DNA from: Bacillota bacterium
GTDB taxonomy: Bacteria; Bacillota; Clostridia; Oscillospirales; Ruminococcaceae
Reading direction: 5' to 3'
Length of the DNA stretch: 12,924 nucleotides
Assembly (NCBI GenBank): GCA_029550985.1
Contig: JAKPGH010000202.1
Location: 1-12,924 of the forward strand
Part shown: positions 6,852-11,420 of the stretch, piece by piece
How positions within the stretch are numbered: position 1 is the stretch's first letter
Layout of the letters: every line of letters starts with the position of its first letter
Position numbers and translations under genes: made by a program
The notes under the pieces: generated by a model
The model's database searches: none
The model's input: only the letters and a program-made list of their open reading frames with translations
Told to the model about the DNA's origin: nothing

Positions 6852-7874
6852 ATGGCAGAAATTATTGGCGTGCGCTTTAAAAGCGCAGGCAAAATTTATT
6901 ATTTTGACCCCGACGGGCAGCAGGTTTCCGCCGGGGATCAGGTGATTGTGGAAACTTCCCGGGGCACCGAGTGCGGCGAAGTGGTGACCCCCAACCGGGA
7001 AGTGCCGGACAAAGATGTGGTTCAGCCCCTAAAAAAGCTGATTCGCGTTGCCACCAAGCAGGATTTGGAGCGGCTGAAGCGCAACCGGGAAAAGGAAGCC
7101 TACGCCTTTCAGGTTTGCTTGGAAAAGATACGCCACCACAAGCTGGACATGAAGCTGATTGACGTGGAGTACACCTTTGACAACAGCAAAATCCTCTTTT
7201 ACTTTACCGCCGACGGCCGGGTGGACTTCCGGGAGTTGGTCAAGGATTTGGCCAGCGTGCTCAAAACCAGAATCGAGCTGCGGCAAATCGGCGTGCGGGA
7301 CGAAGCCAAGATGCTGGGAGGCCTTGGCATCTGCGGCCGGCCCTTCTGCTGCTCCACTTTTTTGGGGGAATTTCAGCCCGTTTCCATTAAAATGGCAAAG
7401 GAACAGGGGCTTTCCCTCAATCCGGCCAAGATTTCCGGCACCTGCGGGCGTCTGATGTGCTGCTTGAAGTACGAGCAGGCCGCCTACGAGGACCTCATCA
7501 AGACCACCCCCAAGGTGGGGGCCTATGTCCAAACGCCCGAAGGCCGGGGCGTGGTCACCGAAGTTTCGCTGCTGACCGGCTACCTCAAGGTGGCGCTGGA
7601 AAAGTATCAAAACGGCACCGTCACCGTTTTCCATAAGGACCAGGTCCGCCCCTGCAAAGCCGACCGGAAGGAAGAACAGGAGCGGGAGGAAAACGAAATC
7701 CTCGACGAGGTGGAGCTGGAACCGGAGGACGAGGAGCTTCTGGAGGTATTGGACGAGGATTTGCCGGAGACCGAACCCGTACCCAAACCCGGAGGACGGT
7801 GCAAATCCCGTCGCCGGGGCAAAAAGCCGGCGTCCGAAAAACAATCCGCCGAAAAGCCGACAACCGACCAGTAA
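6852..7874 (+). CDS. ricT: RicT/YaaT, PSP1-domain subunit of the Y-complex
   Basis: 340 residues. In B. subtilis RicT joins RicA and RicF in a complex carrying two [4Fe-4S] clusters that steers RNase Y cleavage of polycistronic mRNAs and supports sporulation and competence. Seen: a beta-rich N-terminal part (IGVRFKSAGKIYYFDPDG), the PSP1 core with RIELRQIGVRDEAKMLGG, and cysteine motifs GICGRPFCC (159-167) and GTCGRLMCCLKYE (196-208), which are the expected cluster ligands. After residue 270 comes an extra tail: very acidic to about 305, then basic and Pro-rich. This makes it longer than the B. subtilis protein (about 275 residues). Start ATG 6852 lies 6 bases after AGGAG (6841-6845). ricA and ricF are not in this window. 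A strong terminator follows. Confidence 0.92.
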   Translation: MAEIIGVRFKSAGKIYYFDPDGQQVSAGDQVIVETSRGTECGEVVTPNREVPDKDVVQPLKKLIRVATKQDLERLKRNREKEAYAFQVCLEKIRHHKLDMKLIDVEYTFDNSKILFYFTADGRVDFRELVKDLASVLKTRIELRQIGVRDEAKMLGGLGICGRPFCCSTFLGEFQPVSIKMAKEQGLSLNPAKISGTCGRLMCCLKYEQAAYEDLIKTTPKVGAYVQTPEGRGVVTEVSLLTGYLKVALEKYQNGTVTVFHKDQVRPCKADRKEEQEREENEILDEVELEPEDEELLEVLDEDLPETEPVPKPGGRCKSRRRGKKPASEKQSAEKPTTDQ

Positions 7875-7882
7875 GGTCGGCG

Positions 7883-7918
7883 CAACCTCCCGCTTTGGCG
7901 GGAGGTTGTATATTTTTT
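7883..7918 (+). terminator. Intrinsic terminator after ricT
   Basis: An 11-bp perfect stem (CAACCTCCCGC, 7883-7893, with 7898-7908), TTTG loop, then TATATTTTTT. It separates ricT from the rplJ promoter. Confidence 0.93.
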
Positions 7919-7936
7919 ACAGGCATTGGAAAACCC

Positions 7937-7965
7937 TTGACAATGGGACAGGATTTGACTATACT
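7937..7965 (+). promoter_or_regulatory. Strong rplJL promoter
   Basis: A perfect -35 box TTGACA (7937-7942), exactly 17 bases, and TATACT (7960-7965). This is the best promoter match in the window, as expected for a ribosomal operon. The transcript should start near 7972. Confidence 0.92.
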
Positions 7966-7972
7966 AAATAAA

Positions 7973-8117
7973 GCTGTCAACATTCCCAAGACAGCAGGTG
8001 CCACAGGGTGGCTCAAATGGGCGGAAATATCCGCCGGCCTGCCGAGGAAGCGTGTTGATTCACTTTTGGTGTGAAACTTACGCTCTTTCCATGTCTTGTG
8101 GAAAGAGCTTTTTCTTT
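7973..8117 (+). promoter_or_regulatory. L10 leader: autoregulatory rplJL 5' UTR with attenuator
   Basis: A structured leader at the place and with the sequence character of the bacterial L10 leader, whose ligand is the L10(L12)4 complex. Pairings seen: GCTGTC 7973-7978 with GACAGC 7990-7995; GCAGG 7994-7998 with CCTGC 8038-8042, enclosing hairpins GCCAC/GTGGC (8000-8012) and GGCGGA/TCCGCC (8020-8035). The segment AGCAGGTGCC ... CCTGCCGAGG resembles the conserved kink-turn-bearing part. A terminator-like hairpin (8082-8108) plus T5 ends the leader before the rplJ ribosome binding site, so control is probably by transcription attenuation. Confidence 0.82.
8082..8117 (+). terminator. Attenuator hairpin in the rplJ leader
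   Basis: Stem GCTCTTTCC (8082-8090) with GGAAAGAGC (8100-8108), 9-base loop, then TTTTTCTTT. It stands 48 bases upstream of the rplJ ribosome binding site's end, so it can only be a regulated terminator for rplJL. Confidence 0.8.
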
Positions 8118-8164
8118 GCGGGCGATGTTGACGCGGAGCATATATGCCGGGAGGTGAAATCAAA

Positions 8165-8698
8165 TTGCCTAGTGAAAAGGTTCTGCAACAGAAGCAGGAG
8201 CAGGTAGCCGCTCTGACCGAGCAACTGAAGAACGCTGTGGCCGGTGTTTTGGTAGACTATAAGGGCATCAACGTTCAAAACGACACCAAGTTGCGCAAGG
8301 AGCTGCGGGAAGCCGGCGTCCACTACATGGTGGTGAAGAATTCCCTGCTGCGCCGCGCCGTCGAAAACGTAGGTTACGACGGTCTGAAGGACGTGCTGGC
8401 AGGTTCCACTGCGTTGGCTCTGTCCGATAAGGACATGGTGGCTGCCGCCAAGATTCTCAGCAAGTATGCCGAGGATTCCAAGGGCGCCTTTACCATTAAG
8501 GCCGGCTTTGTAGAAGGAAAACTGCTGGACGTGGAAGGCGTCAAGCAGCTGTCCAAGCTGCCGTCCAGAGAGGAACTGGTGGCTATGACTCTCCGGGGTC
8601 TCAACGCTCCCATTTCCGGATTTGTCAATGTCCTCAACGCCAACATCCGGGGGCTGGTCGTCGCCCTCAACCAGATTGCGGAAAAGAAGTCCGCGTAA
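8165..8698 (+). CDS. rplJ: 50S ribosomal protein L10
   Basis: 177 residues. L10 anchors the L7/L12 stalk to 23S rRNA and, with L12 bound, represses its own operon through the leader RNA. Seen: N-terminal PSEKVLQQKQEQVAALTEQL, typical of clostridial L10; the globular RNA-binding part with GVLVDYKGIN (27-36) and VVKNSLLRRAVEN; and a C-terminal helix (residues about 135-177, LNAPISGFVNVLNANI...) that binds L12 dimers. Start: TTG 8165, 7 bases after GGGAGGTGA (8149-8157), gives exactly the family N-terminus. The ATG at 8144 in the same frame lies before the ribosome binding site and would translate it. A TTG start in such a highly expressed gene is uncommon. Confidence 0.96.
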   Translation: MPSEKVLQQKQEQVAALTEQLKNAVAGVLVDYKGINVQNDTKLRKELREAGVHYMVVKNSLLRRAVENVGYDGLKDVLAGSTALALSDKDMVAAAKILSKYAEDSKGAFTIKAGFVEGKLLDVEGVKQLSKLPSREELVAMTLRGLNAPISGFVNVLNANIRGLVVALNQIAEKKSA

Positions 8699-8746
8699 TT
8701 TCAAATTTCATTCTAATCACAAACAAGATAATGGAGGTTTACTGTT

Positions 8747-9130
8747 ATGGCATCCGAGAAGGTTCTTAAGTTAATCGAAGATGTAAAGGCTCTTACTGTT
8801 CTGGAACTCTCTGAGCTGGTTAAGGCTCTGGAAGAGGAATTCGGCGTTTCCGCCGCTGCTCCTGTGGCTGTCGCCGCTGCTCCTGCCGCCGCTGCCGCCG
8901 CTCCCGCTGCCGAGGAGAAGACCGAGTTTGACGTCATCCTGGCTGACGCTGGCGCCAGCAAGATGGGCGTTATCAAACTGGTGAAGGAAGTCACCGGTCT
9001 GGGCCTGAAGGAAGCCAAGGACCTGGTCGACAACGCTCCCAAGCCTGTCAAGACCGGCGTCAGCAAGGACGAGGCCGAGGCTCTCAAGAAGCAGCTGGAA
9101 GAAGCCGGCGCCAAGGTCGAACTCAAGTAA
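8747..9130 (+). CDS. rplL: 50S ribosomal protein L7/L12
   Basis: 127 residues. This is the mobile stalk protein that recruits and stimulates translational GTPases. Seen: an N-terminal dimerisation and L10-binding helix pair (1-33), an Ala/Pro-rich flexible hinge (about 34-55, almost only A, P and V), and a C-terminal domain (57-127) with the factor-binding helix region GVIKLVKEVTGLGLKEAKDLV. The hinge is encoded by low-complexity GCC/GCT runs, which look repetitive at DNA level. ATG start 9 bases after GGAGG; 48 bases separate it from rplJ. A strong terminator follows. Confidence 0.97.
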   Translation: MASEKVLKLIEDVKALTVLELSELVKALEEEFGVSAAAPVAVAAAPAAAAAAPAAEEKTEFDVILADAGASKMGVIKLVKEVTGLGLKEAKDLVDNAPKPVKTGVSKDEAEALKKQLEEAGAKVELK

Positions 9131-9145
9131 TTATCCTTTTTCCGC

Positions 9146-9172
9146 AAAAAGCCGCCATCAGGCGGCTTTTTT
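9146..9172 (+). terminator. Intrinsic terminator after rplL
   Basis: AAAAAGCCGCC (9146-9156), ATCA loop, GGCGGC and six T. It ends the rplJL unit, so rpoB does not follow in the same transcript here. Confidence 0.95.
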
Positions 9173-9192
9173 GTTTGGAAATTGGCGAGAAA

Positions 9193-9206
9193 CCGTAACT
9201 TTACGG
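9193..9206. repeat. Short inverted repeat in the rplL-deoR gap
   Basis: CCGTAA, two bases, TTACGG: perfect 6-bp arms about 75 bases upstream of the deoR-type -35 box. A possible protein site or just a remnant of structure; no T run follows, so it is not a terminator. Confidence 0.35.
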
Positions 9207-9266
9207 AAAAGAACAGGAAATAATTGTTAATAGGTAGTAGAAAAGGGGTCTGCAACCGGTTTTTTA

Positions 9267-9295
9267 TTGATTTCTTACCCTAAAAGTGTTATACT
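9267..9295 (+). promoter_or_regulatory. Promoter of the DeoR-family regulator
   Basis: TTGATT (9267-9272), 17-base spacer, TATACT (9290-9295), in an AT-rich context. Expected start near 9302, about 36 bases before the GTG codon. Confidence 0.85.
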
Positions 9296-9316
9296 TTTTT
9301 CACATATGAAAAAAGT
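9293..9316. promoter_or_regulatory. Inverted-repeat operator candidate over the deoR promoter
   Basis: Arms ACTTTTTTCA (9293-9302) and TGAAAAAAGT (9307-9316) are perfect 10-bp complements around CATA. The repeat covers the end of the -10 box and the predicted start site, the classic position for a self-repression operator. It cannot be a terminator because it precedes the gene. Confidence 0.6.
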
Positions 9317-9337
9317 GAACATAAAGGGGGGACAACG

Positions 9338-10120
9338 GTGCCCAGAAATTCCAGGAAGAATGTGGAAATGAGAAGGGCACAGCTGCTTGAACTGCTTGCA
9401 CTAAAAGGCCAAATGTCCATAGAAGCTCTAGCCGCACAATTAAAGGTGTCCACAATGACGGTGCGCAGAGACGTGGAGCAAATGGAGAAAAATTTAACGG
9501 TAGAGCGGTTGGGCAGTGGTATGATAGGCCTGCGGGATCGCCTGGCGGAAGATTTAGAATACATAAAGCGCAAGGCATCCAATCGCCGAGAACAGATTTT
9601 AATAGCCAGAGCTGCAGTTTCTCTTATTGAACCGGGGCAAGTCATCGGGCTGGATGCAAGTGTTTCAGCGCTGGAGCTAAGCCGATTGTTGTCCTCCAAA
9701 CGAGGCCTGACGGTGGTGACCAACAGCTTGCTGATTCCGTCGCTGCTGGGCGCCGGGGAAGGCATTGAAGTTGTCACGGCCGGCGGCACCTTGCGAAACG
9801 GGTCGCTATCCTGTGTGGGAACCTTTGCGTGCCAGGTCATCGACAGTTTTGTGTACGACAAGGTGTTTTTATCCGATTTGGCGGTAGACGCTCAGGTGGG
9901 GCTCACCGATACCGAAATGGATGAAATTATGGTCAAGCAGTCCTTTGTAAACAATGCCAAAGAGCTGATTGTCCTGGTGGACCAGGCCCGATTAGGCACC
10001 ATTGCCTATAAAAAATGCGTGCCGGCGGACCGAATATCCAAGCTGGTAACCGACGCGCCGCAAAACCATCCTCAAGTGCTGGAATTTCAAAAAAGAGGCG
10101 TGGAGGTCATCTGCGTATAA
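9338..10120 (+). CDS. DeoR-family transcriptional regulator
   Basis: 260 residues. Residues 11-60 form the winged helix-turn-helix of the family, with recognition helix STMTVRRDVEQME (38-50). Residues about 80-240 are a DeoRC effector domain, which in relatives binds a phosphorylated sugar: IGLDASVSALELSRLL (103-118), LTVVTNS (124-130), TAGGTLRNGSLSCVG (147-161), and a late LIVLVDQARLGTIAY segment matching the LLADSSKFG-type block. The HGG-type motif usually following the wing reads RLGSG, and the usual FLGADG block reads FLSDLAV. GTG start 9338 lies after AAGGGGGG (9323-9331). No sugar kinase or transporter is beside it, so its target cannot be inferred from context. An operator-like dyad lies over its promoter. 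Confidence 0.85.
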   Translation: MPRNSRKNVEMRRAQLLELLALKGQMSIEALAAQLKVSTMTVRRDVEQMEKNLTVERLGSGMIGLRDRLAEDLEYIKRKASNRREQILIARAAVSLIEPGQVIGLDASVSALELSRLLSSKRGLTVVTNSLLIPSLLGAGEGIEVVTAGGTLRNGSLSCVGTFACQVIDSFVYDKVFLSDLAVDAQVGLTDTEMDEIMVKQSFVNNAKELIVLVDQARLGTIAYKKCVPADRISKLVTDAPQNHPQVLEFQKRGVEVICV

Positions 10121-10465
10121 CCAACAGATACCCCGGTCAAAATCAAAAAATTGAAAAATAAACGCGGAAAAGATTGTTAATTTTTTAACCAATCGAAAAT
10201 TTTGCCCCTTCAATTTTTCTAAAATGAAAAAATTTCTCCCACTGTTTTTTCTTAGTTTGGAAAAATTCTTATTTGAGAATTTTCATATTATATGATAATT
10301 CGGAAGTGGGGTAACATTTGGGGCGAATTCCTCCGGTGCGTTTGGCTGCAAATTGACAGAGCAGGGGCAACAAAAGAAAACAGATGCCGATTGGGGCAGG
10401 CCGGTCCGGCTTTTGCCTGTCTGCCCACTTGCGCTTTGCGGCGGGCTAAGAGGGGCTGATTTCCC
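10121..10465. other. Gene-free region: AT-rich hairpins then GC-rich structured stretch
   Basis: About 345 bases without a credible gene up to the next promoter. The first 180 bases are strongly AT-rich and hold three near-perfect hairpins: 10172-10194 (GATTGTTAA, T4 loop, TTAA-C-CAATC), 10212-10234 (AATTTTTC with GAAAAAATT) and 10260-10284 (GAAAAATTCT with AGAATTTTC), followed by the short dyad CATAT-T-ATATG-like at 10284-10294. Each hairpin has one unpaired extra base in an arm. None has a clean GC stem plus T run, so the deoR terminator is unclear. From about 10300 the sequence turns GC-rich and contains a strong stem at 10394-10426. Confidence 0.55.
10394..10426. repeat. GC-rich hairpin upstream of the membrane protein promoter
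   Basis: GGGCAG (10394-10399) pairs with CTGCCC (10421-10426), enclosing an inner GCCG/CGGC hairpin (10400-10410). An alternative fold pairs 10394-10401 with GCCTG and CCC. No T run follows. It could be part of a small RNA or an untranslated leader remnant. Confidence 0.4.
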
Positions 10466-10495
10466 TTGCGCCGGGGGAGCGCGGCGTGCTATACT
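10466..10495 (+). promoter_or_regulatory. Promoter of the membrane protein gene
   Basis: TTGCGC (10466-10471), 18-base GC-rich spacer, TATACT (10490-10495). It shares both boxes and part of the spacer with the promoter at 2755-2783. Confidence 0.6.
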
Positions 10496-10538
10496 GACAG
10501 AAGTGTATCCATGATTTTACTCTCCGGAGGGTCAACCG

Positions 10539-11369
10539 TTGAAACGCTCCGCTTTTTTCCCTTTTTTTGCCCTGTATTGGGTTACCCTGATTCTCTGCGG
10601 TGGGATACGGATTCGGCTCCAGCTGGCGCAGATTGACCACTCTACCGGCTTTTATACCGGCAGTCGGCTTCCCGTTACGGTTTTCCAGTGGGGGCTGGGG
10701 CTTTGCATCGTCCTGCTGTTTTTGCTGTATCTGTTTCGCCGCACCGGCGGGGATTATCCGGTGCTTCGCAGCCGGCGGGGCATCGCCGTTCCCGCTTTGT
10801 TGATGGGGGTTTCCATCCTGTGTTTTACCGCCGAAACCTTTGACCTTTTCCCCCTTGGAGGAGGCAGTCCCATCCGGTTGGGCGACGTCTCCGCGTTGAT
10901 TACCGGCCTGTTTGGGCTGCTGGCCGGTGTATCCTTTTTGGTGTCGGGGGCACAGGGGTTGCGCACAGGCCGGATGAAGGGCGGCCTGCTGGTGTTGGCG
11001 CCCGGCGTGTGGATGCTGGTTACTTTGGTTTGCCGGTTTAATGCCTACGACACCCTCACCACCATTTCCGACAACCTGCTGACGGTGTTGTTTATGCTGT
11101 TTGCCGGCGTCTTTCTGGTGGGGGAAGCCCGCACCCTCAGCGGCCTTGCCCGAAAGGACGGCCGCAATTATGTGATTCCGGCAGGACTTTGCGCCTCTCT
11201 TTGCGGTTTTCTGGTTTCGGTTCCCAACTGGATCTGGATGGCGGTTCACCACACCGGGGAACTTCCCGCCCCCTTGTTGGGGTTTGCCGAAAGCATCTTT
11301 CAGTTTGTCACCGCCGTTTACTCCCTCTGGTTTGTCTACCACACCTGTGCCAGCATTCAGGAAGTGTAA
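10539..11369 (+). CDS. Hypothetical 8-helix integral membrane protein
   Basis: 276 residues, not recognised. Hydrophobic segments at about residues 6-24, 46-66, 80-101, 116-138, 147-167, 178-198, 210-233 and 247-270 suggest eight membrane helices with short loops and no large soluble domain. Arg/Lys-rich loops follow helices 2 (RRTGGDYPVLRSRRG), 4 (GLRTGRMKGG) and 6 (EARTLSGLARKDGRN), which puts those loops in the cytoplasm by the positive-inside rule. No Walker, catalytic or metal motif is apparent. Start: TTG 10539, 7 bases after CCGGAGGG (10525-10531), giving MKRSAFF, a normal membrane-protein beginning; no ATG or GTG is better placed. It has its own promoter and a terminator shared with the convergent gene, so it is a single-gene unit. 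Confidence 0.8.
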   Translation: MKRSAFFPFFALYWVTLILCGGIRIRLQLAQIDHSTGFYTGSRLPVTVFQWGLGLCIVLLFLLYLFRRTGGDYPVLRSRRGIAVPALLMGVSILCFTAETFDLFPLGGGSPIRLGDVSALITGLFGLLAGVSFLVSGAQGLRTGRMKGGLLVLAPGVWMLVTLVCRFNAYDTLTTISDNLLTVLFMLFAGVFLVGEARTLSGLARKDGRNYVIPAGLCASLCGFLVSVPNWIWMAVHHTGELPAPLLGFAESIFQFVTAVYSLWFVYHTCASIQEV

Positions 11370-11386
11370 AGGTTTTTTAAGGCAAC

Positions 11387-11420
11387 AAAAAAGCGACCTT
11401 AACATCGGGTCGCTTTTTTT
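11387..11420. terminator. Bidirectional terminator between convergent genes
   Basis: AAAAAAGCGACC (11387-11398), 9-base loop, GGTCGCTTTTTT (11408-11419), plus one more T. It serves the membrane protein gene on the plus strand and, through the A run, the minus-strand gene, whose stop codon (11419-11421) begins at the edge of the stem. Confidence 0.93.

Noticed and set aside
8845..8915. Tandem-looking GCC/GCT-rich DNA repeat
   Set aside because: It is the codon signature of the Ala/Pro hinge in L7/L12, not a DNA repeat element.
10446..11405. Minus-strand frame of 319 codons opposite the membrane protein
   Set aside because: The composition (Gln, Gly, Lys, Pro rich, no hydrophobic core) is typical of antisense reading. 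It runs through the terminator, while the plus strand has promoter, ribosome binding site and membrane helices.
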